A model generated the notes under the pieces. It searched no databases, was not told the DNA's origin, and worked only from the letters and a program-made list of their open reading frames with translations. Positions 1 to 8,972 of a stretch of DNA of 64,000 nucleotides are shown one piece after another; the first letter of the stretch is position 1, and each line of letters begins with the position of its first letter. This DNA comes from UBA710 sp051655145. GTDB lineage: Bacteria > Bacillota_I > Bacilli_A > Mycoplasmatales > Metamycoplasmataceae. Location: positions 1-64,000 of the forward strand of contig JBOFZK010000010.1 in the NCBI GenBank assembly GCA_051655145.1, given 5' to 3'. The translations under genes and the position numbers were made by a program.

Positions 1-58
1 CATCTTTAAATAAGAAAACATAATTATCTTCAATTAAAAAATTAATATCATTACTCAT
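1..58 (-). CDS. Unidentified protein, N-terminal fragment (gene runs off the window)
   Basis: An ATG at 58-56 on the minus strand opens a frame that stays open to the window edge, giving 19 residues beginning MSNDINFLIEDN. It overlaps the 3' end of tilS by 8 nt, the usual sign of translational coupling in this genome. In many mycoplasmas the gene after tilS is ftsH or hpt, but the visible residues are too few to assign a family. The frame is seen directly; being a gene is an inference from overlap and orientation. Confidence 0.45.
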   Translation of the reverse strand, partial: MSNDINFLIEDNYVFLFKD

Positions 59-923
59 TTAAAATATTATATATATATTTATTATCTTTATATAAAAAAC
101 ATGATCTACCTAGATAAATTTTTTTGGCTTCATTTTTAGCAAAAATAAACGCTTTTATAGAATTTACTTTTTCTGTTGAAATTTTTATTCCATTATATTT
201 ATTAATTAAATAATTAAAAACTAGATCGAAAGAAAAATTCTTATTTTTTTCTAAAAAAGAAATTGAAAAATTTTCTTTTTCTCATTTTTTATAAATATTA
301 TCAATTCTTTTGTTTCTTACAATTAAAAAAATATTTTTTATTTTAATTGTAAGAAATAATATTTCTTTTTTTCAAATAGACCAAGAAGACAATTCTTTTC
401 TAATTTTATTTCTAGAATATTTTTCCTCAAAATTTGATTTATCATCATTAAATGGAATGCCTTTCCTTTTAGCGATTTTATATAACTGATTTTTATAGTA
501 TTTATTTATAAATGGTCTATTAATTTTCATTTCAAAAAGAGCATTATTTTTTTTAATACCTCAAAGAGAAGGATTTCTTTTAACATTTTTATTTAAAAAA
601 TATGTTTCTAAAAAATCATCCTTATGATGAGCTAAAAGTAATTTAGAACAATTTTCTAAATCATAAATTTTTTTAAAAAACTTATATCTTTCTTCTCTTG
701 CTCAATTTTGAAAATTTCCTTCTTGTTCAAATGTAGCTGAATGAATATAAAATTTTATATTATATTTAATACAAAAATTTTTAACAATTTCTTCTTCTAA
801 CTTTGCTTCTTCTCTTAAATTATAATTAACAAAAGCAACTATAATATTTTTGCCTTTATTTTTATGAAGTAAAATCATTGAATCTACGCCGCCACTAACA
901 GCTAATAAATATTTACTTTTCAT
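51..923 (-). CDS. tilS: tRNA(Ile)-lysidine synthase TilS
   Basis: TilS ligates lysine to C34 of tRNA-Ile(CAU), so that the tRNA reads AUA. Residues 8-15 carry the PP-loop ATP-binding motif (AVSGGVDS), and about 90 residues later is the family motif LAHHKDDFLET. The protein is 290 aa, short for TilS (often 320-460), as expected for mycoplasmas that lack the C-terminal tRNA-binding domains. The frame contains TGA codons read as Trp (for example after EGNFQN). The ATG at 923 overlaps the end of pth by 11 nt, so the two genes form one leftward operon. The stop at 51 lies inside the next gene. Confidence 0.93.
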
Positions 924-1479
924 CTTTAGTTTCAGAAAATTTATCTAACATAACTTTAATATCATTATAAATAAATGTAATTAAAGGATCTACTAGTTTA
1001 TCCAATGTTTTATCTATTTGTTCTCTTTCTTCTTCTGTAAAAGGCGAAAGAACATATGAAGAAAGTGGTATTGATTTTTGAGGAGGTCTCCCAATACCGA
1101 TTTTTACCCTTTTAATTTCATTAGTACGCATTAATTCTAAAATGCTTTTAATTCCGTTTTGTCCACCTGATGAACTTTTAGTTTTAATTTTTACCTTTCC
1201 AATTGCTGTATCTACATCATCATAAAGAACCAAAATATCAACATGATTAATTTTATAAAAATCAGATATAGTTTTTACAAAGTTACCACTAAGATTCATA
1301 AATGTATGTGGTTTAGCTAAAATAAAATCTTCATTTATATAAACTTCTCCATTAAATTTAGATTTGGTTCATGTTACTCCAAATTCTTTAATAAGTTTAT
1401 CTAAAAGATCAAAACCAACATTATGTCTTGTTCCTTTATATTCTTCTCCGGGATTTCCCAAACCTACTATTAATTTCAT
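913..1479 (-). CDS. pth: Peptidyl-tRNA hydrolase
   Basis: Pth releases tRNA from drop-off peptidyl-tRNAs in the cytoplasm. The 188-aa product begins MKLIVGLGNPGEEYKGTRHN, the diagnostic N-terminus with the catalytic His at residue 19 or 20. It continues with FMNLSG (substrate-binding Asn) and LYDDVD (catalytic Asp). Length matches the family. The start at 1479 is the only ATG giving the full N-terminus; a later ATG at 1299 would remove the active-site His. A TATAAT on the minus strand (1494-1489) lies only 9 nt upstream, so the leader is very short. It is transcribed together with tilS. Confidence 0.95.
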
Positions 1480-1553
1480 TTCTAAATAATTATAACAATT
1501 ATAATTTTATTTATTTAAATAGTTTTTCAAAGTATAATAATTTTTAAATACTT

Positions 1554-1799
1554 ATGAGAATAGACAATCCAATCGATATAACTTCATCTCCTGCAATTAT
1601 TGCAGTTATTATAATGATAGCTATTTCCTTCCTTGTTCCTTGTATGTGTTGATTTATAAGAAACTTTTTAAGAATCGTTTTTAATAGGAATGCAGAATGA
1701 CTTTCACAAAATTTAAAATGAATTTTTTTAGTAGGATTCATTGCTTTTTTAATATCATTATTATTTTTAATTTTGATTATTACAGGTGTTATTAAATAG
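1554..1799 (+). CDS. Small membrane protein, two predicted transmembrane segments
   Basis: An 81-aa protein, unidentified. It begins MRIDNPIDITSSPAIIAVII and has a hydrophobic segment at about residues 13-33. A polar, Trp/Arg-containing linker (NRNAEWLSQNLKW) follows, then a second hydrophobic segment at about residues 55-79. No Shine-Dalgarno is visible. A TATAAT at 1533-1538 puts the expected transcript start about 8 nt before the ATG. A minus-strand frame over the same bases (1544-1741) is poor in typical composition and lacks a start signal, so the plus frame is preferred. The two-helix architecture is seen in the sequence; nothing indicates the function. Confidence 0.55.
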
Positions 1800-1908
1800 T
1801 TAGATACTAGTTTTTTTATTAGTTATTATATAATTAAATATTGTACATATTACAAGATTATAAAAAAACAAATTTTTGTTTTTTTAATTTAATAGAAATA
1901 GAATATAA

Positions 1909-3213
1909 ATGGAAGAAAATAAAAAAAATAAAAAACAAAAAAAACCAATGAAGGTTATAAAAATAATTGATGAAAATGATCGAAAATATACTTCATTAGT
2001 TGATGAATATAGAAGATCAAAAGTTATTTATGTAATAAAAAAATTTAGAAGAAAAATAAATTATAATTTTTTTTATTTATTTTTTTCCTCAGATAAAAAA
2101 CCAAATTTTTTATCTCAAAAAATTAATTCAGACCAGTTGTGAAAATCATTTATTTTAGCATTTAAAAGAACCTTTAAAATTAAAAGAGAATTAGAAAAGG
2201 ATTTAGAATTTGGTCTTAAAACTAAAGGAATTTTTACTAAATATAATATTGAAAATTTTTTACCAGAAGATTATTATTTATTAGTTTCTTGAAAAAATGG
2301 AAATGATAAATATTGATTAGAATATAGAATTTATCCTAATAAGCCAAAAATAAAAATAAGAGAAATAATAAAAAGAGAAAAAACAATATGAGGTTTATCG
2401 GATAATGCCGGAATGTTTTTATATAAATTAGCTTTTAATAAAAATATGCGTAATTTTTTTGATTCTATTAGATATTACTATGATGATGATTTTAGAAAAT
2501 ATATGGATAGAATTGATGAATTTTCTAAAGAAAAAAAGAAATATAATTTAGATCCATATGTTGTTTTTAAAGAAAGAGCAAAATTAAAAAGAAATATGCC
2601 TTTTCAAAAAATAATTGGTCATATAGAAATGCAAGATGTTAAAATTAATGTTAATAAAAAAGTATTAATACCTAGATATGAAACTGAAGAATTAATTCTT
2701 TTAATAAAAAAAACTGTTGACCCTACAAAAATAAAAAATGTTTTAGACCTTTGTACAGGAAGTGGTTTTATAGCGCTTTCTTTAAAAAATAAATTTAATA
2801 ATTGAAATATATTAGCTTCAGATATTTCTAGTCAAAGTAAAAAACAAGTAATGATTAATAAAAAAATTAATAATCTTGATATTAATTTTTGTAAATCAAA
2901 TTTATTTAATAAAATAAATGACAAATTTGATTTAATAGTTTCTAACCCTCCTTATATTTCTTTAGAAGAATATAAAACATTAGATATTTCTGTTACTAAA
3001 TTTGAACCAAAAATAGCCTTAACTGATTTAAATGATGGACTTGTTTGTTATAAAAAAATACTTGATCAATATAAAAACTTTCTTAATTTAAATGGATATT
3101 TATTTTTTGAAATAAATCCATTAAATGTTTCTTTTTTTATAAAAGAAGGTTTTACTATAGTTAAAGATATTAATAATAAAGAAAGATTCGCTTATATACA
3201 AAGAATAAAATAA
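1909..3213 (+). CDS. prmC: PrmC/HemK-type release factor glutamine methyltransferase with long N-terminal extension
   Basis: PrmC methylates the Gln of the GGQ motif in release factors. The C-terminal 260-270 residues of this 434-aa protein fit: IPRYETEELI, the SAM-binding DLCTGSGFIALSL, and the catalytic VSNPPYIS. The helical N-domain normally occupies about 60-80 residues before the IIGHIEM-type motif. Here about 229 residues precede it, so roughly 155-170 residues are extra, rich in Lys, aromatic and charged residues (MEENKKNKKQKKP at the start). The frame is open throughout with TGA as Trp at several points. An ATG at 2413 would give a normal-length PrmC but has no good ribosome-binding site. 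The substrate RF1 (prfA) is at 43.7 kb, not adjacent as in many bacteria. Confidence 0.85.
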
Positions 3214-3216
3214 TAA

Positions 3217-4662
3217 TTATTTTGCTCTTTTAAAAAATATTCATCCAGTAATTCCTAAAAGAAAAAATAGTGAAGAAAGAATAAGCATAGGAAGAGCGAA
3301 CCCACTTAGTCCTTCAAATGATGCATTTCTTTCTAGTAATAAACCAACTACTATAATAAATGCCATAACAACTAAAATCATTATTATATTTTTTAAAATT
3401 TTTTCTTCTTTTTCTTTTACAAATAATCCTTTAATTTTAGTAATAACTGAATTAGCTCCATTAAATAAGCAATAGAATAGTGTAAAAATTATTGAAGTAG
3501 AACCAGGGGCCAATAAATCTTTTTGAATTGAAGGAATATTTACATTAATCCCATCTTTTATTAAAGACTCATCATTAATTATAAAAATTTTTGCAAGGGG
3601 AGTAATTGAAAAATAAAAACTAATAGCGATCAAACAAGTTACTATAAAATTCATATAAAAAACATTTTCACTTTTTTGATAATTAATTTTATTCTTTGTA
3701 TATACAATGTCATTAGACATATTTTGATAATCAAACATTTTTGTAATACCATCTGAGAAAAACGGAACAAAGTATAAAGCAAAATATCACAACGTTTTAG
3801 AAATCATAAAATTATAATCTTGAAAAACTTTATGAGCCCCAATTACAAAAAATATTAATGGTTTTGTTAGTGATGCAAAAACTTTTATAATTATAATTTT
3901 TCAAGCCTTCTTAACTGAATAAGAAAGCCACTTTTTTTCTATTTTATAGTTATCTCACTTATTTCTTTGAGGTTTATATAAAAAGATATTAAAAATAGCG
4001 TTAATAATAAGTGATAAAATACTTCCTAATAAAAAACCTAACCCTATACCTACAGTATTTAGGTTTGAAAAAATATTAAATATAAAACAAAATAAAATAA
4101 TAAAAACAAATCTTAATGCTTCTAAAATAGTTGCATAACCACTTCCTGATTTAATAAATGTAAGCATAATGAAAACAAATGAAACAGAATTTATAAAAAT
4201 TGAAGGAGTAAAAATTGAAACAAAATCTTGCCCCATTTGAGCAACTGATTTAGCATTTGTTCCAAAATAAAAAAAGTTAATATAAAAATATGATGAAAGA
4301 AAAAACAAAAATGAAAGAATAACCCCAATTACTGCATTAAAAACTAGCGTCATTCAAAAAATATCAGTATATGAGATTGTTTTTTTAATAAATTTATAGG
4401 ATGTTTTATTTATAAAAATTAATATTCAAAAAGTTAAAATAAAAGGAAGGTTTAAAAAAACAAGTTGAAATGGTGAAGAAAATCCGATTGAAATGGCCAT
4501 TTCTGAACCAAAAATGCCTTTTGTAGATGCGATTAAACATAATGCGATAGGCAAAAAAGCATTAATAAAACTAAAAAATATAAAAATATAATATTTTTTA
4601 AACATTTGGAAAAAATTAATTTTTTCCATTATTTGAATATCTACTTGAGTTGTCGTTTCCAT
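3217..4662 (-). CDS. Polytopic membrane protein, divergent MATE-like transporter
   Basis: A 481-aa, very hydrophobic protein with about 12 predicted transmembrane segments, a size and profile typical of MATE multidrug/Na+ antiporters. It shares a feel of internal two-fold organisation with that family but lacks a motif I can quote as diagnostic. Loops are short; a polar stretch (FDYQNMSNDIVYTKNKINYQ) separates the halves. TGA is read as Trp at three points that join otherwise separate ORF pieces. The ATG at 4662 begins METTTQVDIQ. Its 3' end lies 3 nt from the convergent prmC. It could instead be another polytopic exporter family. Membrane protein is certain, the MATE assignment is tentative. 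Confidence 0.6.
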
Positions 4663-4690
4663 TAATATATATTTTATATTAAATAAAATT

Positions 4691-4715
4691 AAAAAAAACT
4701 TCTCTTAAAGAGAAG
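4691..4715 (-). terminator. Rho-independent terminator of the tRNA operon
   Basis: A perfect 7-bp stem (CTTCTCT / AGAGAAG, 4699-4715) with a 3-nt loop, followed on the minus strand by eight U residues (A run at 4691-4698). It sits just after tRNA-Leu, at the end of the tRNA operon. Confidence 0.9.
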
Positions 4716-4733
4716 CTCGAACAAAATATGATT

Positions 4734-4818
4734 TGGTGCGCGAGGAGGGACTCGAACCCTCACACCATAAGGCACAAGTGCCTAAAACTTGCGTGTCTGC
4801 CAATTTCACCACTCGCGC
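4734..4818 (-). tRNA. tRNA-Leu(UAG)
   Basis: An 85-nt class II tRNA. The acceptor GCGCGAG pairs with CTCGCGC. The anticodon stem CAAGT/ACTTG closes the loop TTTAGGC, with anticodon TAG. A variable arm and a GGTTCGAGTCC T-loop are present, and CCA is encoded. It reads CUN codons. It is the last gene of the six-tRNA leftward operon. Confidence 0.95.
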
Positions 4819-4859
4819 AAAATTATCAATAAATTGATAATAGGTGGTTAAAAAACATA

Positions 4860-4935
4860 TGGTACGCCCTAGAGGATTTGAACCTCTGACCCAATGATTA
4901 AAAGTCATTTGCTCTACCTGCTGAGCTAAGGGCGC
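4860..4935 (-). tRNA. tRNA-Lys(UUU)
   Basis: A 76-nt tRNA with encoded CCA. Acceptor GCGCCCT pairs with AGGGCGT, leaving a G1:U72 wobble at the first pair. The anticodon loop CTTTTAA has anticodon TTT. The T-loop GGTTCAAATCC is canonical. Confidence 0.95.
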
Positions 4936-4938
4936 TAA

Positions 4939-5014
4939 TGGTGCCGTTTATAGGAATCGAACCTACGACCTACTGATTACAAGTCAGTTGCTCTGCCTGC
5001 TGAGCTAAAACGGC
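4939..5014 (-). tRNA. tRNA-Thr(UGU)
   Basis: A 76-nt tRNA with encoded CCA. The acceptor GCCGTTT pairs fully with AAACGGC. The anticodon loop CTTGTAA has anticodon TGT. It lies 3 nt from the neighbouring tRNA-Lys gene. Confidence 0.95.
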
Positions 5015-5015
5015 G

Positions 5016-5091
5016 TGGTAGAAGCTAGGGGACTCGAACCCATGACCCTCGCCTTGTAAGGGCGACGCTCTCCCAGCTGAGCTAAGCTTCC
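5016..5091 (-). tRNA. tRNA-Val(UAC)
   Basis: A 76-nt tRNA with encoded CCA. The acceptor GGAAGCT pairs with AGCTTCT, again with a G1:U72 wobble. The anticodon loop CTTACAA has anticodon TAC. Confidence 0.95.
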
Positions 5092-5097
5092 AAAATA

Positions 5098-5173
5098 TGG
5101 TGACCTATACGGGGCTCGAACCCGTGAATCCATGGATGAAAACCATGTGTGTTAACCGCTTCACCAATAGGCC
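5098..5173 (-). tRNA. tRNA-Glu(UUC)
   Basis: A 76-nt tRNA with encoded CCA. The acceptor GGCCTAT pairs with ATAGGTC. The anticodon stem CATGG/CCATG closes the loop TTTTCAT, with anticodon TTC. Confidence 0.95.
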
Positions 5174-5175
5174 AT

Positions 5176-5250
5176 TGGCGCCGATTACAAGATTTGAACT
5201 TGTGACCAACTGGTTAACAGCCAGCTGCTCTACCACTGAGCTAAATCGGC
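5176..5250 (-). tRNA. tRNA-Asn(GUU)
   Basis: A 75-nt tRNA with encoded CCA. The acceptor GCCGATT pairs with AATCGGC. The anticodon stem CTGG/CCAG closes the loop CTGTTAA, with anticodon GTT. It is the first gene of the tRNA operon, about 24 nt downstream of a -10 box. Confidence 0.95.
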
Positions 5251-5273
5251 AATTTAAAATTTAAATTATTTTT

Positions 5274-5279
5274 ATTATA
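5274..5279 (-). promoter_or_regulatory. -10 box of the tRNA operon promoter
   Basis: A perfect TATAAT on the minus strand, 23 nt before the first base of tRNA-Asn, in an otherwise A/T-only leader. No convincing -35 is seen. Confidence 0.6.
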
Positions 5280-5317
5280 ACAATAAAAATAAAATTTTTA
5301 TTTATTTTTTTAGTTTT

Positions 5318-5357
5318 AAAAAAACCACCCAAAAAAATGCTTTTAGATGGTTTTTTT
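5318..5357 (-). terminator. Terminator downstream of recA
   Basis: On the minus strand a 12-bp stem (seven A-U pairs then CCAUC/GGUGG) with a 16-nt loop ends in a U-run. It lies 23 nt after the recA stop and before the tRNA promoter. The A/T-flanked stem could also stop plus-strand transcription. Confidence 0.75.
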
Positions 5358-5379
5358 AAAATATTATAAAACTAAGTAA

Positions 5380-6363
5380 TTAATTTTTAATTTTTTCCAT
5401 TACTTTGTTATAAATACTTTTATATAAAATATCATCTTGTTCTAACAATAATTTAAGGTTTTCCTTTCCTTGAGCAAGATTTTTTTCTTCATATGAAAAT
5501 CATGAACCCTTTTTAGTAATTATATTAAATTGATCTGCAAGATCAATTATTTCATTAACTTTAGAAATTCCTTTTGAAAAAATAATTTCTGTAACTCCAG
5601 ATTTAAAAGGAGGAGCTAGTTTGTTTTTTACAATTTTTATCTTAACTAATGTTCCGATTATTTCAGTTCCTTTATTTGTATTTGATATTTTTCTAATATC
5701 AAGTCTTATAGAAGCATAAAATTTAAGAGCTCTTCCCCCAGATGTTGTTTCTGGAGAACCAAAAAATACACCTACTTTTTCTCTTATTTGATTAATAAAA
5801 ATAATTGTTGTTTTATTTTTGTTAAGAGATCCTGTGATTTTTCTTAAGGCCTTTGACATTAGTCTTGCTTGTGCACCTATTGTTTGATCCCTCATCTCTC
5901 CATTTAGTTCAGCTTCAGGAACTAAGGCAGCAACCGAATCGACTATTATTAAATCTATTTTTCCAGTTTTAGCAAGCATATCTACAATTTCTAATGCTTG
6001 TTCACCAGAATCTGGTTGAGATAAAATCAAATTATCAATATCAACCCCTAAATTTTTAGCATATTTTGGATCAATAGAATGTTCAGCATCGACAAAAGCA
6101 GCTATTCCTCCATTTTTTTGTATTTCAGAAATAGCATGAAGAGCTATAGTTGTTTTTCCTGAAGATTCAGGACCAAATAATTCGATAATTCTACCCTTTG
6201 GAAAACCATTAATTCCTAAAATATGATCTAGAACAATTGATCCCGAAGAAAAAACATCAACTTCTTCATGCGGTTTCGATCCAAGAGTCATTATTGACTC
6301 TTTTCCTATTTTCTTTTCTATTACTGACATAATGTCAATAATTTCTTTTTTATTATCGTTCAT
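5380..6363 (-). CDS. recA: Recombinase RecA
   Basis: RecA forms filaments on single-stranded DNA and drives homologous strand exchange. The 327-aa protein has Walker A GPESSGKTT, Walker B LIIVDSVAALVPEAE, the DNA-binding L1/L2 region (DQTIGAQARLMSKALRKITG ... GSPETTSGGRALKFYAS) and a C-terminal GSWFSY motif in which Trp is encoded by TGA. An upstream in-frame ATG at 6441 would add 26 hydrophobic residues with no homology. The start at 6363 (MNDNKKEIIDIMSVIEKKIG) matches the family N-terminus and lies downstream of a -10 box at 6389-6384. It is a single-gene transcript with its own terminator. A palindrome overlaps the promoter (separate entry). Confidence 0.97.
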
Positions 6364-6383
6364 ATATTCTGCTTTCTTAATAA

Positions 6384-6410
6384 TTATATATTTATGGAAT
6401 ATTTCCATAA
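6384..6410 (-). promoter_or_regulatory. recA promoter with operator-like palindrome
   Basis: On the minus strand TATAAT (6389-6384) forms the recA -10. Immediately upstream, 6392-6410 is a perfect inverted repeat with 8-nt arms TTATGGAA and TTCCATAA around TAT. It fills the spacer and the -35 position, the classical place for a repressor site. Seen directly; its function is an inference. Confidence 0.55.
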
Positions 6411-6491
6411 CTATATATGTAAGAAAAAAATAATTATTCATTAAAATTATTAAAATAATATCTATTTTATTAAAAAGTAGGGGTGAAAATG

Positions 6492-6497
6492 TATAAT
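6492..6497 (+). promoter_or_regulatory. Extended -10 promoter for the 6521 gene
   Basis: TGTATAAT ends at 6497, 23 nt before the ATG at 6521, leaving room for the AGGAGA ribosome-binding site at 6511-6516. Confidence 0.55.
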
Positions 6498-6520
6498 TTA
6501 TATTAATAATAGGAGATATT

Positions 6521-6928
6521 ATGAATAATAAAGAAAATACTGACGATAAAGAAGATTTAAATGCTGATATTTCGAAAAAAACGAATGAGTTAAATACTGA
6601 AAAAGTTTTTTTAAATGAAGTTAATTTAGATGAATTAAGAACTAAGGAAATAAAACCTAATAAAGCAAAAAATATTTCTCAATTAAAAAAAGACGTTAAA
6701 AGGTTAAATGGTTTAATTAATAAAATGTCTAAATTAATTAAAATAGAAACAAAAAATGCTAAATTATTACAAAAACTTAAAAGCATTAAAAATGAAGAGT
6801 TTTTTGAAAATCATTCTAATTTAGCAGCAGCAAATGATCAGTATCTAATTTATCTTAAAAAAGAGAGAGCTATTTTTGAACAAAAATGCTTAAACGTAAA
6901 AAAAATTATTGATAATATAACAATTTAG
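6521..6928 (+). CDS. Hypothetical charged, coiled-coil-like protein
   Basis: A 135-aa protein that I do not recognise. It has a strong ribosome-binding site (AGGAGA, 4 nt before ATG) and a clear -10. It is highly charged: the first 50 residues are acidic and disordered-looking (NNKENTDDKEDLNADI). Residues 55-130 are helical with heptad-like Leu/Ile spacing (QLKKDVKRLNGLINKMSKLI), suggesting a coiled coil. There is no signal peptide or membrane segment. It precedes transketolase by 14 nt and is probably co-transcribed with it. The size and acidic N-terminus followed by paired helices recall small exonuclease VII subunit-like or cytoskeletal helper proteins, but no motif supports a specific call. 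Confidence 0.7.
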   Translation: MNNKENTDDKEDLNADISKKTNELNTEKVFLNEVNLDELRTKEIKPNKAKNISQLKKDVKRLNGLINKMSKLIKIETKNAKLLQKLKSIKNEEFFENHSNLAAANDQYLIYLKKERAIFEQKCLNVKKIIDNITI

Positions 6929-6942
6929 TAAAGAAGGAAATT

Positions 6943-8913
6943 ATGAATTTAAACGATAAAAAAAATATAAACGCTATTAGATTTTTAGGATTAAAAGCAA
7001 TAAGAGAAGCTGGCGGAGGTCATATTGGAATGACTATTTCAGCAGCACCAATACTTTATACTTTATACACAAAATTTATTAAAATAAGTCCAACAAATGG
7101 GAAGTGAATAAATAGAGACCGTTTCATTTTATCAGCAGGGCATGGAGCTATGTCTCTTTATCCAATTTTTCATTTTTCAGGTCTATTAGGTCTAGAAGAA
7201 ATTAAAAAATTTAAAAAAGAAGGATCATTAACTCCTGGTCATCCAGAATATGAAAATAAATTAAATAATTTTGTAGATGCTTCAACAGGTCCATTAGGTC
7301 AAGGATTTGCAATGGCAGTTGGGATGGCAATAGCACAAAAACAACTAGAAAATTTAGCAGCCACTCCAATAAAAGATATGTTTGATCATTATACTTACGC
7401 AGTTATAGGTGATGGAGATTTACAAGAAGGAATATCATATGAATCAGCTTCAATAGCTGGAAGATTAGGATTAAATAAATTAATTGTTCTTCATGATTCA
7501 AATAGATTCCAACTTGATTCAGATGTTTCATTAGTATTTAATGAAGATTTACAAAAACGTTTTGATTCAGCTAACTGATATTACCAAAAAGTTTCAAATA
7601 ATCCAATAGATATTCAGAATGCAATTTTAAATGCTCAAAAATCAACAAAACCATCATTTATTGAAGTATCAACTATTATAGCTGAATCAACTAAATTTCA
7701 AGACTCAAATAAAGGTCACCATGGAATGGTTGATGATGAAATGTTAGAATCATTCAATAGATATTTTGATTCAAATTTTGATAAAAAAACATGAATTTTT
7801 GAAAAAGATATTTATGATCATTTTAAAAATAATGTATATACAAGAGGAGAAATTGAATATCAAAATTGAGTTAGAAAATGTTCTACTTATAAAAATAATT
7901 TTCCAACAGAATATTCTTCAGTTCAAAAAATAATTTCTAATAGTTTTGATTTCTCTCAAATCTTTAATATTGATAATATTTTCCAAGAAAATCTTTCAAC
8001 AAGAGAATACTTTAAAAAATATATGGAAGGTATTGATTCAAAAATTCCTAACATTCTTTCTTTAAATGCTGATATATCATCTTCAACAAATATTAAAACA
8101 GGAAATAATTCATTTGTTCATGGTGGAAAAAACGTTGATTTAGGTATTAGAGAATTTGCTATGGCTGCAATATCAAATGGAATTAATTTACATGGTGGAT
8201 TAAAAGTTATTTCAGGAACATTTTTAGTTTTTGCAGATTATATGAAAAGTGCTATAAGATTAGGGGCAATGATGAAAGTTCCTAACATTTTCCTTTTCTC
8301 TCATGATTCATATTTAATTGGAGGAGATGGACCAACTCATCAAGCATATGATCAACTTCCAATGTTAAGAGCTATAGAAAATGTTCATGTTCATCGTCCA
8401 ATGAATCAAGCAGAATTAAGATTAGCATTAATTGAAGCATTTGATTCAAAAGAAATTACAAATATAATAATTCTTTCAAGACAAAATATTGAAACAAATT
8501 TAGGTCAAGCAGGATTACCTTTTTCTCATAAACAAACATCAAATTCAGCTTATGCAATTAATGATATTTATAAACCAGATTTTGTAATTGCAGCCAGTGG
8601 ATCAGAAGTTGCATTAGCACTTCAAATTGCAAAACAAGTTAAAAACTTAAAAGTAGTTTCTGTTCCTTGTCTTGATAAAGCAACGGAACTTTCTATTGAT
8701 GATAAAAATTCATTATTTGAAGCAAAAAAAGCATTAATAACTATTGAAGCTTCTTCTGATTATAAATGATTATTATTTAACAAAAAAAATCAAATAAATT
8801 TACATATTGGTGCTTTTACTTTTGGTGAATCAATGGATGGAAATCAATTATATTCTAAAAAAGGATTTGACGCTCATAAGATAGCAAATTATTTAAATAA
8901 AAGTTTTAAATAA
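6943..8913 (+). CDS. tkt: Transketolase
   Basis: Transketolase transfers two-carbon units between sugar phosphates using thiamine pyrophosphate, linking glycolysis to pentose phosphates. The 656-aa protein contains the TPP-binding GDGDLQEG...N motif (IGDGDLQEGISYESA...LHDSNRFQ), DASTGPLGQGFAMAVGMAIA, and the C-terminal region DLGIREFAMAAISNGI and THDSYLIGGDGPTHQAYDQL-type motif (HDSYLIGGDGPTHQ). Length fits the family. RBS AAGGAAA lies 5 nt before the ATG. In mycoplasmas, which lack the oxidative pentose pathway, it supplies ribose-5-phosphate together with RpiB (12.6 kb). Several Trp codons are TGA. Confidence 0.96.
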
Positions 8914-8930
8914 AAGAAATTCATATTTTG

Positions 8931-8936
8931 TATAAT
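8931..8936 (+). promoter_or_regulatory. -10 box of fba
   Basis: TATAAT 36 nt upstream of the fba ATG and 17 nt after the tkt stop. The preceding TG gives an extended -10 (TTGTATAAT). It implies that fba can be transcribed separately from tkt. Confidence 0.6.
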
Positions 8937-8972
8937 ATATTAAAATATAAAATAATATTTCGAAGGAAAATA

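Noticed and set aside
1544..1741. Minus-strand ORF of 65 codons
   Set aside because: It is antisense to a better plus-strand two-helix protein with a -10 box; no start signal supports it.
6364..6441. 26 extra residues at the RecA N-terminus from an upstream ATG
   Set aside because: They are hydrophobic, unlike any RecA, and overlap the recA -10 and palindrome.
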